Positions 37,147-49,738 of a stretch of DNA of 64,000 bases are shown piece after piece. The DNA is from Membranipora membranacea (Eukaryota; Bryozoa; Gymnolaemata; Cheilostomatida; Membraniporidae), in contig OU612074.1 of the NCBI GenBank assembly GCA_914767715.1, positions 8,573,501 through 8,637,500 on the forward strand. Reading direction: 5' to 3'. The number at the start of each line of letters is the position of its first letter. Position 1 is the stretch's first letter. Below the pieces are notes generated by a model that worked only from the letters and a program-made list of their open reading frames with translations, searched no databases and was not told the origin of the DNA. The position numbers and the translations under genes were made by a program.

Positions 37147-40100
37147 ATGGCTGCCAAGTCTGAACAAGCTGCAGAGACCAAACTTAGTGGTGAATTGGAT
37201 TACCAGAGCATGGATATTGACACAGGTGAGTCTAACATACATGTGTACCAATATAATTTAATTTAATATTTTTAAAACTCTAGGGTTGTAAATGTGCTGG
37301 TAAATGCGTCCATATTAAATTGCCAACTGACTTGTGGTATACACTTTTATTTTGAGGTCGCAACCTATAAAAATACTGACAATTTAATAACGGAATAGGA
37401 CAAGACGAAATGAAAAGAAACGTTTTAACATGTGGTATGCAATGAAGCTAGTACATAAAATTAAATTGTTATCAGAATTACCAACAAGACAAAAACAATT
37501 AACATAGTACACAAAATACAAACTGAATTTAAACTCTTACAATTATTGATTGGAGAGAACGCATATAACAGCACAGTAATGAGATATGGAATGTACATGA
37601 GTTCAGCATCACATCTCTGTTTGAAATACTGCACCGACTGTTGGGATCTAGTATGATCATTTACTCTGGATAGATTTCCTTCCGTGGTATGTCACTCTTG
37701 CTCTAAATTATTATAGTCTTTTTGAGCTTTTAGTGTAACTGATTTCTCAAGAATCAGATTTCACTCCCGCTCCTCTAGCTGTAACTTTTGAACACCTGGC
37801 AAGAAATTTACATGGCCAAATGACACCAAATGGTGTTATACTCTCAAACTAACACTAGAATATTTGACCATTGCACTCCCTGCTTGTTGGGAACATTCAT
37901 TCACCATTTCCTTTTCATTGAAGACGTCAATGTACTGAAATGAATGCACTTTCACATATAATTCCTTCACTAATCTGTTTTAGAAAATGAGCAGGAGAGC
38001 CTCGGCAGCATGCTGACATCCTGTCGCTGGACCCTCGGACACATGTGCTGCCTCTGTTTCATAATGATAGAAACTATGAGAAGCAGCATGAGCATCGCTA
38101 TCGTCAGTATGGTGAAACAATCGAAATTAAATATCTTTAGTTTGGCCAACGCTAGCATTAAATCTGTGTGCGGAGGACAGATGGATACCGATCGAAATGT
38201 GAGTGTACCAACAGCTAAAAAACCATGGGTAACAATGTGGGTGATATCTGTAGGTGTTTGCGGTAAGCAAGTATCACATTGCACTGTGGGACTGTTTTTA
38301 TCATGCTGTATAAAACCAGTCCCATATTGCAATGTAATACTTGATTTTAAAATTCATGTCTAGCCCTCTAAATATCCTACGATATTCATTTCATCGAACC
38401 AGGAATGCTAGCAAAATGATTAGAGTGACACTGTCTATCAATCAGATCTATATAAAATCCTGTCGGTCGGTGCAAACTTTCCACGCACGAAAACGACCCG
38501 GTAGACTCTACATTATAATTATGAAGATTGACAATAAAATTATATATGATAAATTAGATCTAAAAATGTCTTAGATCTAAAATTACCTTCAGTTATACAA
38601 TGTCAATGTGAACTGTGACTAGATAATAAATTACTTCCCTAATTATGATCAGTAGTCCCTGGATATCGAGCTAATCCTCTCCTGTCAACCTGTCATCCAG
38701 ATATATAGCTGGTAACATAACAGTTCAGAAGATTGTCCCTGCATCTCAACCTGACTAACCAGATTTTGTTATCATTTTACAGACCAGCAAATTTCATGAA
38801 GGAGATGTAGGATGGGACAAAACTCAACAAGGCTGGGTACTCAGTGCATTCTTCTATGGATATCTCGTCACTCAAATACCTGCTGGAATATTAGCTGCTA
38901 GATTAGGAGGAAAGAGAGTTGCTCTTGTATGTGTGACCCTCTATGGGGTTGTCACTATGTTAATACCTGTCGCTGCAAGGTTTGTTATGTTTTTAGTTTC
39001 AACATTTCTTATCTCCACATATCAATCAATTAAAACAGCAACTCATCTGTCATCACGCCTTGCCGCCAATAGGCCTGCCATAAGTAATGAATGCAAGCAG
39101 ACTTCCAGACTGGGTTTGTTGATAGTAACAGATTAGAGGTCAGCATTTTTGGGGTGAATAACGATGTGGCTAGACACAGAAATTTAAGATAGCACTAAAA
39201 GAATGAAAACCTACCTTGATGATACAAATTACTTACAGGCATGTCATCACCCCTTTCCCTCATAAGCCACATCTTCAGAAATAAAGTTAAAACAGGTTTT
39301 GGAAATTGGTATAAGTATGTTTCTCTTCAATACTTCCATACTTTGCTGCTAAAAGTTTGTTCTTGTCATGAAAATAAAGACACAATCATAGACTCATATA
39401 CCCACCTATCCCTAATATAAAGTCACATATAGTAGAGTTGGGTACTCTCAGTCTGATGAATGTAAGTCAAGCTGGGGACAAGGGTAGAAGGCAGATACTA
39501 CTCTACTCTAGCTTGTCTAACTTGACTAACTGAACAATGTTTGGAGTTGTACCACTACTTTACATGACATGATGACTCCTCCTCCTTAAATCTTGGATTG
39601 TCTAATTCCTTCTCATCAATTAGACAGCTGCCACTTGGAAAGAAACCATGTAAAATTCTAGGTTAAAGTGTACTGAGAATTTCATCATCATAATTGATCT
39701 TTATTCTTACCTTCCGATAGTGAGACAGCATATGAAAAATGTCATGATCTACTCACTTGTGTCATTTTTCAGATATGATGGTATTGATTATGAAACATCA
39801 GCTACTCTTGTAATACTTCTGCGGGTTCTCTCTGGAATGATCTGTGGCGGTGTGATGCCATACCTATTCAGTATGCTTGGAAATTGGGTACCTTCATATG
39901 AGAGAAGTAAACTCACAGTACTCACCATATCAGGTCAAAGAGGGAGTGAACTGAAATAAATGGGCTCAGTGCAAACTGTGTTGTAAACACTATCTTCAGT
40001 AATAGCAAGAATATCAGTATCAATGGCCAAGATTGTACAAAAGGTTACCGCAAGAAGTGAGAGTTCTAAAATAAACAACATTCAAAGTGTAATCTCTCAG

Positions 40101-43100
40101 CTGATGGATTGTCAACAAGGCGCTAAATTCTAATTTACCATTACATTTTTGCAAAATTGTTGGTAGGCCTAATAGGAGATCATGAAAATGAAAAACACAT
40201 CTGATAAAAATTAAAGTTTATCAACTTAGAAATGTCATGTTTGTTTCTTTCATCAAATTTTTTTTCCATCATCCAGGACAAGGAAAAAAACAATATTAAA
40301 ATGGGGATACATCATTTTAGCTGCCACGACCTATTGAATCTGCACCATTTCTGCTCGCCATTCTGACCAACTGACATAACTACTTAGTAAGCATGTGACC
40401 TCCGAGGTCGTTCATACTGTGAAAAATAGCTCACAAATCATACAAGGTTCATGCATTTACTCTGATACCCTGAATCTGTCCAAACAGGTATAACTTTGCC
40501 TGCTAATACAGAATGTTTCACTTCAATTTTATGAATCTTACAGCTCGGGTGCATACTGATATTGGCTGTTGGAGGATTTTTCTGTGAGTGGGAGTCTTTC
40601 TCTGGAGGATGGCCGAGTATATTCTACATGAGCGGAGGTCTGAGTATACTGTTCTGTGTTGCATGGAGTTTCATGGTTTATGATTCTCCCGCAGATCACC
40701 TGAGCATATCACAACAAGAGAGGGAATATATTATTATGGCAAATACTCATGAAACACAGCCTGACAAAAAGGTATCTATTGGTTTCTAGCCTTGAAGAGA
40801 ATCATTCTACCTCCAGCTCACATTAGGTTTAATGCCAGCCATCATTATCTGTTTGTGTATTTGAATTTCCAGCATATCATCTCAACAGTATTTCATGGAA
40901 CGCTCATTTTTACTTTTAGCCTGTAGGAATTATTCCTGGGGTCTATTCCATGAAACTAAACGGAATATCACACTGTTGAATATTTTTCTTGAATCTTAAA
41001 CCCTATACAATCTTTTTGTTTTGATTAGTGAAAGCATATACAAGAAAGTGAAGCATATTCAATTCTTGGCATTCAAGGATCTCAATAAGCAGAAGTTTCC
41101 GTATACAGGTGTATTTATTGTTGTCTTGTATTTCAGATAAGATGATTACGATTCCCGAAAAATTATATACCAAAATACACAATCTTGGATTGTGACAGTA
41201 TCTCATTATAAGCAATTTTCTTTTTGTAACAGAAACAGGTACCATGGCAGAAGATTCTGTCCTCACCAGCTGTCTGGGCTATCATTGTGGCTCTTGTCTG
41301 CTACAATTTTGGGACTGGATATTAAAGCTGCGAGTTCACCTTTGTTCACCTTTCATCGCCATGTCCTAATTGGGTTGCGGGTTTTTGTCTGGACTCCCGG
41401 TTTCACATAACTTTTCCACCATACTCAACCCCTTATATTACTTTGGTCTAGATCTAGCCGGCGGTGGTCAGCATTGATCGTGTCACTCCAGCACATTATG
41501 GCCGTCAACGCCCTCTGCTTCCCTCCACCCTCATTTCATACACTCTTTGCAAACTATTAATAACTGGTTAAAATTTGCTAATGGCTAGGATGTGTGCTAC
41601 TGTTCAAGTGAATGACAGTGTGAATTAGTATCGAGAGTGTGGTAACTATTAGACAAAGAACCATGATTCTCATCATTTTGATACCAATGCTCTGTAGAAC
41701 CGAGATATTGTTGTTAACTGTTGTAACTGGTTGTGGACCGATCCTTTTATAAGCTAACATTCGTAAGAATGAGATACTGCTAGAAATTAAGTGGTTGTAA
41801 CAGTAGCTTTTATTGTTTCCGTGCTCTGTAGAATGGACTATACTCAACTCTGCCTTATATAGCTATGGTGATTGTGGCGAACAGAGCATCTTTTGTTATA
41901 GACAAGATTAGAAAAGAAGATCTGGTCACAACAGCAGTCACCAGGAAGGTTGCTTTGGGAATAGGTAAGTGAATAGAGAGGAATCAGTCACTCAGACATT
42001 TGCACTTCATAGTTGACTTAATCTTAAAAAAAACATGTTGAAGTTGCATCCCCTTATGGATAAAGCATCAACTTATAAGAACGCGTTTTCTTTTTCACTT
42101 TTCTTGTTTTCCAAATAGTGCTAAAAAATGAGGAAAGGGAAAAAAGAAAGTTTGAGAATGAAGAAAAGTTGTAATGAAGATAGATTATTTGTATAACTAT
42201 GAGAGATAAAATATCTTTGAGAAGATGAATTTTGAAAACATTGACACAACATTAATGAACTGAGAGGGAGTTTATTGACCAGACTACAGTGTCTGACCAT
42301 TATATTTACTTACATTACAGCGTTTATTATACCTGCTGGATTCCTGTTTGCGGCTGGATTTATCCCGTGTGACAAAAAGTACTTAGGAATCATCTTCATC
42401 ACGGCAGCAGTGGGCCTTCTCGGGTTCGCTAATTCTGCCTTTACTGTGAACATTCACGACTTTGCATCAAGGTGAGCCTCCTAGATATAATTTTTTCAAG
42501 TAAACAATCCGATCCGCCACGAGTGTACAACACCTTATGTGTTGTCCCTGATTAGTTGTTGGGTGGGAGAGGCAAGCTAGAGTTTAACTTGACAATCAAC
42601 AAAATTTTTAATTTTTGGAATAATAAATACCAGTCAATCTTTATTCCATCCGTGATTAACTATGCAATCGGAATTGGGATTTAACATGCCCGCTTCAATT
42701 TGTTTTCAGTTTGTTTTAAAGGTTGTAGAGGTGATCATACCGCTGAAGTTTAAATCATCAACAGTCAAAAGTCATAAACAAGATCAGACACACTTACTTC
42801 AACCTTTAATCTTGATAAGTTGCGGTCTACACAGCTCAGGATTTCGGGTAGATTTCTCAGTGTTGTAGCAATATGACATATTCAGCTCTAGATGTAGAAT
42901 GGTTCAAAAGATTTTCGAGCCGATTTTAATTTTCACAAGTTCTCACAAGTAGGTACCAACCATCCTTTAGAGTGAATAGTGTTCCACATAGTACTTTGAC
43001 TTTTTCTTTTTACCATTTGATTTAGATATTCTGGAGAGCTATTTGCAACCAGCAATATGTTTGCCACTCTATCTGGAATAGTAGCACCGACACTCACTCC

Positions 43101-43561
43101 TATGGTTAGTAATTGGATTGAATAATAATAATAATACACTATTAAAATATCTAAATCTGAGGCTGTAATCAACAAAGACTTACTGCTTAGTAAAACTCAA
43201 ATGTTATTTTGGCATGTAAGATGGTTGCAAGGTGTTCTTATATCTCAAACTGAAGGTGCGACACATCCTAGAGGCAAGTCTCTGATTGCTTAAAGAATAA
43301 AACAGTAGATACTTATACTAGGACTTTTAAGGTCTGAACTGTAAACCCTGATTGTTCTATCAAAGTTATTGACTTGTTTTGTTCTCATTTACAGGGTAGC
43401 GTTGAGAGTGGCGTGTAGTTTTCTACATATGGGCTGGTGTATTTGTGTTCGGGGCCTGTTTCTATGCACTGCTCGCTCGAGGTGAAACACAAGATTGGGC
43501 CATGGGAGACGACTCACCTAAGGATGAAAAGTTATCCTCTCCCCCGCAAGGAGAGAAATAA
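37147..43561 (+). pseudogene. SLC17-family pseudogene C
   Basis: All ten exons of an SLC17 carrier are present: 37147-37225, 37984-38198, 38783-38979, 39773-39941, 40544-40771, 41233-41329, 41832-41964, 42321-42471, 43026-43104, 43395-43561. Several lesions disable it. The exon 4 donor reads GG instead of GT (GGGAGT). Exon 6 has lost 50 bp, so the frame hits TAA at 41323-41325, and its donor is GC. Exon 9 lacks 12 bp in frame (T-L-V-N-A-L shortened). Exon 10 has a 1-bp loss giving TAG at 43416-43418. The first five exons remain readable and include the family motifs. It is the unit 2 counterpart of copy A. A truncated product is possible but would lack about half of the transporter. Confidence 0.85.
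41335..41551 (-). mobile_element. LINE 3' end in intron 6 of SLC17 C
   Basis: Read on the minus strand, it ends in two copies of AAAGGTGAAC, preceded by coding traces R-R-L-D-L-D and K-T-R-N-P. These match the end of the LINE at 57,233-57,917 (W-L-D-L-D, K-Q-K-P-A-T-R and an AAAGGTGACC tail). The segment is absent from the same intron in copies A and D. It is 5'-truncated, like most LINE copies, and lies 6 bp from the damaged exon 6 donor. Confidence 0.75.
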
Positions 43562-44567
43562 TGAATGGTTCAATTGTAGATTTAAATTTCTCTATATTTT
43601 TTCCATTCTGAATTTCGATACATGCATGACCATTTGATTACTCTTGATAGACGAATACATCCATGTGTTATCAGTTATCACCAATTGATGATCTCCGATA
43701 GCCGGGGAGAAGCTCGAAACCTGATGCTCAAAACAAGTAGTATACTGCAAATCAGGTGCACAAATTTTTGCATACATATTTATGTTGTCAGATTTTTATT
43801 TTATATGAGCTATCATTGGAAGTAACAATCAATCTGCATTGAATCCGTGTGTGTTTTTCCTAATTTTTTACACTGCAAAATATTTCATGGCAATTGAAGT
43901 ATTGATTTATTCTACCAAAAAACACTCAGTGACAATTACATGGTAGTCAGATTTAGTCATGAGTAATCTTTGATCTACTGTCGTTATACTCGGAAGACAT
44001 ATTAGGCTGTTTCACATTTGAATATATAACTCATGTGCTGTCAAACACTTAAGAGTGTAAGTGTGATGTGTCTCAATTCCATAAAGACAGTTTTTTGTAC
44101 ACACACAAACACCCATGTGAGAAATTGATATCCACACCTAGAGAACTTTTATCTTGCCTTGAATATCAAATTTGTTTTAAGTGTTTTTCCCTCACATTAA
44201 AGGGTACACGATCCAGTGCAACATAAAACTAGTTAATGAAAAAGCTGTGAAGATCGCAAGAGACACTCATTGTAACAAAAATAGTTATGGTGATAAAGTG
44301 ATCCAATATGTTCATACCATAGATGACAGAAAATGCATTGAAAGTAAATATAAAGGAGACTTATAGCCCCCTAAATGAATCATGTGCCCTGTGACTATGC
44401 AGCATATGTTTTTTTGAACATAATAACTGATTATTGATTTAGCACGAAACCCGTAAGATTTGATGTTTTATGCTTCAAAAACATTAGACATAAGTAACTA
44501 TGCAAACTCATCTTCCCCTGAGAGAAAGAAGAGAACTTTATTCCTTAGCTTGGTAGTCTCCCAAAGC

Positions 44568-44672
44568 TCAATCCTGTGTGACACCTCTAGCAAACACAGC
44601 AAAGAAACAGGCTCCAAACACCAGTACAGAAGCCCATATGTAGAAAACAATACGCCACTCTTCAATACTTTC
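44568..44672 (-). pseudogene. Orphan SLC17 last exon, F
   Basis: A single exon 10 homologue with a good acceptor (ttcacag before 44672). It contains E-E-W-R-I-V-F-Y-I-W-A and G-A-C-F-F-A and ends early at a TGA (44568-44570), where other copies have TGG. No other exon of this copy is found nearby. By position, between C and E, it is the last relic of the unit 2 counterpart of pseudogene B, which itself lacks exons 9-10. Confidence 0.85.
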
Positions 44673-44679
44673 CTGTGAA

Positions 44680-47156
44680 TGGGGAAAAGAAGTCGACTTT
44701 TTTGAGAAAAGATACACAGTGGCCTTATGCTTTACAGGACAGATCTGGAATGTAATCACTGCCTCATCTCACAGTCTAAAATCATATGGCCTAAGTCTCT
44801 AAGATGATTCGCTTCCCGTAAGTGTTACCATTAAGTGCCAAGGCTTTTGAGTAAACTCATCATTGGCAGTTTTTCTTAGATGCCAGGACGCTGATATCTT
44901 AACCTCATAATGTATGAAGGAAATCTGTGGACAGAAATAAATTGGAACTTATATATTCCTCTCCTTCTTTTCATGAAAATGACGTTAACTGTGTCAAATT
45001 CATGGAGAACCTCGATATTAGAGTATGTTGGTGGTGAGCATCAATGCATTACCACAGCTCAGGTGTGTCTTATTTATAGTGTCAAATAATCTACAAAGAC
45101 TTACCAACCCTCTTCAGTCCTGAATTCCCAAGGTTCATGATATTCTGACCCTATATAGGGTTTTCGTTTTCTGTTATTGAACTATTGCTCTCAAGTGAAG
45201 TAATAGGGAAAAGGAATCCGTATTGCTTCATCCAAAATCTGTTGGATCATGTAGTGAAGTGGTAATATTCACTTCAGACTTAGTCAATCAGCTGTAATCT
45301 TTAGCCCTGCCCTAAACACAATTCTCAAACATGCCACCTTACCTTTTAATAACCCGTTGCTTCAAATCAGGTTGGTCTGGGAGTAGATATGCTGAACTGC
45401 TTTCCGAATAGATGACGCTTTGGATATGAACCCCTGAATAAATTTATTTTTAAACACAAACCTTTTGCATAAATCGTACCCTTTCTTGTAGGTTCTGCAG
45501 TATACTGTAATCTTCACCTTATTGTAGCATGGTAAATCATCATCAAACTGTCATCAATTCAAGGAGTGGTTCTCCTTTTAGTTTTAATGAAAGATAACGG
45601 CTGTTCACTGTCTGCTTTGCTGCCTTGAATAACTATCCTGTTGTTACGTGCCCTTGTTTGGACAGCAGTTCTAACAACTGGGTCAACTTTTTCTCATAAA
45701 TCCAAATTAGAATCCAAGCTAAACTTGTAAGCCGATGCTTGCCTTACCCGTCCATAATCATAAAATAAAATCATAAAATATTTCAACTCTGCCAAGATTC
45801 CGTAAACTGGTTTCTGTCTAGACCAAATCAATCAAAACAGACCATCAATATACAAATCGACCAATTTGTAGCATCAAGAAAAGAATGTCCACTTTTTATG
45901 AAGCAATTCATGCTCCATTTCTATCAATGTTTTGGAATATCTTTACGGTGTGGTTCTTCTTCTCAAGATAGGTGACCAATTTTCTATTAGATACACAGAC
46001 ACTTTGAGGAAAATCGACCAATACCGAGAAGCAGTTTAGGTTTCTGCTGCCACAAGCATACGTAAGGCATTTTTTATTTTGAACTTGAAAAAATAGACAT
46101 TCAAAAATCCAATTTTTAAACCTTACAATCATGAGCTGGAGGTTGGGAGTTACCACTCACCAGCTATAAATGGGACGACTCCCACACATGTAAACCAAAT
46201 AAGTCTTAGTGATAGCCATCACAGGTAGTGTGAGCTCAACTGCTCAAAATAGAGTGAAAACAAACATTGATGATGATTTAGGCAGTATCCCATTGCAACA
46301 TAATATCATGGATGAAGATGTACCAAAATATCTTAGCCAAATTAGATAACTGTATCTTTTTGGGGTCTCTCTACAATGTCGACTAGGCAACAAAATTCTT
46401 GTACCCAGGTCTGTTATGTCAGCATTTAGCACTGAAAGCACTGATGTACATACATTGAGTTACTCATAGCCAAATTAGACAAAACCCATGCGTGCTTCTT
46501 ATCCTAGCACTTGTTAGTCTGATTGTGGTTCATCGCTAGCGACTCAAACTCTGGACTTCCATGTTTTTGACTATGGCACGTTGAAGCAAATTGATCGGAA
46601 ACGATATAAACAGTATTGTGCAACCAGAGAATCTTCTTCAAATATTTTAAACCGTTTAAACTAAGTACCAGACTTATCTTTCATCTTTACTGCTGTAATA
46701 ATCTCTCATTCTTAGTTTACCTATAAATTACACATAGTATTAATTTGCCTTCAAAAATCATGTCTCTGCACAATCAAAAATATAATCAGATCTTTGAATA
46801 ATATAAAATATATAAAGTAAAGATAAAATATTTCTTGCTGTGAAGAAAATCAAAATACTCTATGAGCACTGCTTCCTTAAACCTTCTTACTTGATAGTAA
46901 TGAACCTACGTTGTAAATTATAGCAATGGAGGATGCAGTAACAGTGTGCATGGGCGATCAACACAGTGTACGATTCATACAGACTTCGTAGTCTACTTAA
47001 CCATGGTCTTTAATCAGTCTCTGGACCCTCATTGATTGAGTGAAGATAGGTTTTTTTATTGTTCATTCATCAAAAGTTAATAAAAAAACAGATAGTTGAG
47101 AAAGTACTGCATACTCAAAAAACTTGAGAAAAAAGAACTTATTATTTATTCCCTCA
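44680..47156. other. Intergenic region between F and E
   Basis: AT-rich with no exon I can support. A stretch near 44,930-44,970 matches intron 9 of copy D (about 16,590-16,620), and 45,780-47,100 matches the downstream flank of D (15,000-16,080). Confidence 0.5.
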
Positions 47157-48499
47157 TTACTGCTCAGCTTCTGAGTCAGAACAAAACTGTTCATCCTTAG
47201 CAGAGTTGTCCCCCCTAGCCCAATTCTGTGTTTCCTCTCGAGCAAGCAGTGCAAAGAAACAGGCTCCAAACACATATACACCAGCCCATATGTAGAAAAC
47301 TACACGCCACTCTTCAACACTTCCCTGTAAATATTGACATATCGGTATTGGCAAAAATTGAATGTGACTGGGGCCCAAGCATATTCTAAAAATTCTATAT
47401 GACTGTTGCGTTGTGGGAATGCTTCTTTTGCTGTGTTGTGTAATTAGACTTTTGTCTCAGTGAGCCTCTGCATGCAATGTGTGAGAAAAAAACAGCCTAG
47501 TGAGAAATTTGTTACGAACAAAGTTGACGGGGTAACTCCTATATTCCCAAATGGTGCTAATCGCAATTCATCATCGGTGAAGATTTAATATTGAAAGTAC
47601 ATTTTATGGACCATATTTGTAATTGAGGATCGTTTTCTAATTAGTACAGTATATTGCATGCACCTGGACCTGATGTCAAAGCATCACACAACATCACACA
47701 TTTGCTATTATAATACAAATTCCATCAATAGCCTTTAGCTAACATGGTTTCCAACTCGGTTTTACGGTGTATTACTTATGCAATATTATTGAGGGAGGTG
47801 TTGGGGAATTTGGAGGTAAAATCTGGACATTGGTTGAAATGGAATATCCTGTGAACCGGATGGCAAAATTTTGTGCTAGGCTCAAATACCCATATATACA
47901 TTGTTATCAGGTGCATCTTGATGTGTATTAGCCATGATATACCCCTTCTCTTCTTGGGATATTCTCGGGTGATCTGCAGGAGAATCATAAACCATGAAGC
48001 TCCAGGCAATACAGAAAATAATACTCAACCCTCCGCCCATGTAGAATAGACTCGGCCAGCCTCCAGAGAAAGATTCCCACTCACAGAAAAATCCTCCCAT
48101 TTCCAGGATCAGAATACACCCAAGCTAAAACATAAAGAAATACAGACTACAGAGTAAACCCATGTGATTAGCAGACAGAAATATTTATCACAATAATAGT
48201 GGGAAAATCACTTTGAATATACGTGATTTATTTGTTGCACTTGGATCGATATTTCAACGGTCATGACCTTGTATCATTGAAAATTACACCAAAATTAAAT
48301 AAGGAGTGAAATTAGATTTCAAACTGATACAAATTCTTGGTTTATCATACCGGCATAACTGTTTATGGTACATGTATAAAAATATGACGCAATGTACTAC
48401 CTTGCAAAACTTTTAATTGCCGACACAAATTGGTAATTGCTATTAATGTTGATATAATCAACCTCCAAGGAGCACAAAACTAACGTAAGCATGAGGCAA

Positions 48500-48740
48500 A
48501 AGGAAACACCATGAATGTGTTAGACCTGATGAGAAAAACAAGAGTACAGTGGGTTGGGCATGATGTAGGAGAGAGAGAAAGATATGATACGTAAGGGAAA
48601 TCGGGCACATCAACAGCATAGATGGAATGATGTAATCAGGAGGGATTCCCAACTTTGTTCCATCAGTAAAGAGGATGCTCAGGAATGGATTGGATGGAGA
48701 AATCCAATTGATCTAGTACGTACAGAACAGAGTCAAGATA
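48500..48740 (+). mobile_element. LINE 3' coding remnant in intron 4 of SLC17 E
   Basis: On the plus strand the fragments L-M-R-K-T-R-V-Q-W-V-G-H, R-W-N-D-V-I-R-R-D and E-W-I-G-W-R can be read. This is the usual order at the C-terminus of non-LTR retrotransposon reverse transcriptases. The same insertion, more decayed, is in intron 4 of D (19,745-19,970). Confidence 0.65.
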
Positions 48741-49253
48741 AGTGAGGATACACGGTGATAACCAAATTGTATTTATTTTGTAGAATTGGTGTACTTACTC
48801 TTTGACCTGACATGGTCAGAACAACAAGTTTACTTCTCTCGTAAGTAGACACCCACATTCCAAGCATACTGAAAAAAGATGGGATGACACCACCACAGAT
48901 AATTCCTGACAGAACTTGTAAAAGTATGACAAGAGTAGCAGAAGTATCATAGTCAATGCCTTCATATATAAAAGTGATACGAGTTAGCGGTTCATAAACA
49001 TTTCTCAGAATATGCGAGATTTCTCAAATGAGAATATTTTAAGTAAGCAATTAAAACAGTTTTCAAAACTCTTTTTTTAATGGCAATGCGAAACCTGCTG
49101 GAAGCTTGTTGGGATTTCGACGAACACTATTACGCAGTTCCATCATGTTGGTATGTTGAAATGTGATGCAACTCTAAATAGTTCTATGTTAGAACAACGC
49201 ATCAGAGAAGAAAACATTTTCCAGCCCTGTTGGTGGAAATCCTATTGCACTTA

Positions 49254-49738
49254 AAGACTTACATTGAGGCTGCCACTTTGTATCAAATCTTATTTCAAAT
49301 ATTATATTCTATCATGTGAGCAATTTCCAGCTTTAGAATCCAAATATTGAGGAAGTTATGGTCTCTCAAACTTTCAAGGTGACCCCAGCCAATCGGCATT
49401 AAAAATCAGCGGGCAATCCAAGTGTGACTTCACAGTCGTCATACTTATTATGAGTATGTTATACTAATAATTCCACAGATAAGACCTGAGTTCGAGACCC
49501 ACTGTATCCCAGAACATTTTGATCATCATCTTATCTATTAGTATATCGTAATAAGTATGACGCGCTGTGACGACACACAGGGATTGCCCGCTGATTCCCA
49601 ATGCCAATTGGAGGTTATCACCTTGAAAGTTTGAGAGACCATAACCTCCTCCATTTTTGAATTCTAAAGCTGGAAATTGCTCACATGATAGATTAAAAGA
49701 TGGAGAATAAGATGTGATATAAAGTAGCAGCCTCAAAG
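49254..49738. mobile_element. Foldback element with ~185-bp arms in intron 3 of SLC17 E
   Basis: Left arm about 49,254-49,445 and right arm about 49,550-49,738 are inverted copies of good but imperfect similarity, for example gagcaatttccagcttta and its complement. The ~100-bp middle contains a tRNA B-box-like gagttcgagaccc. The right terminus continues after the nested element, at 51,485-51,500 (aagcaagtctt). Copy D lacks it. Confidence 0.75.
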
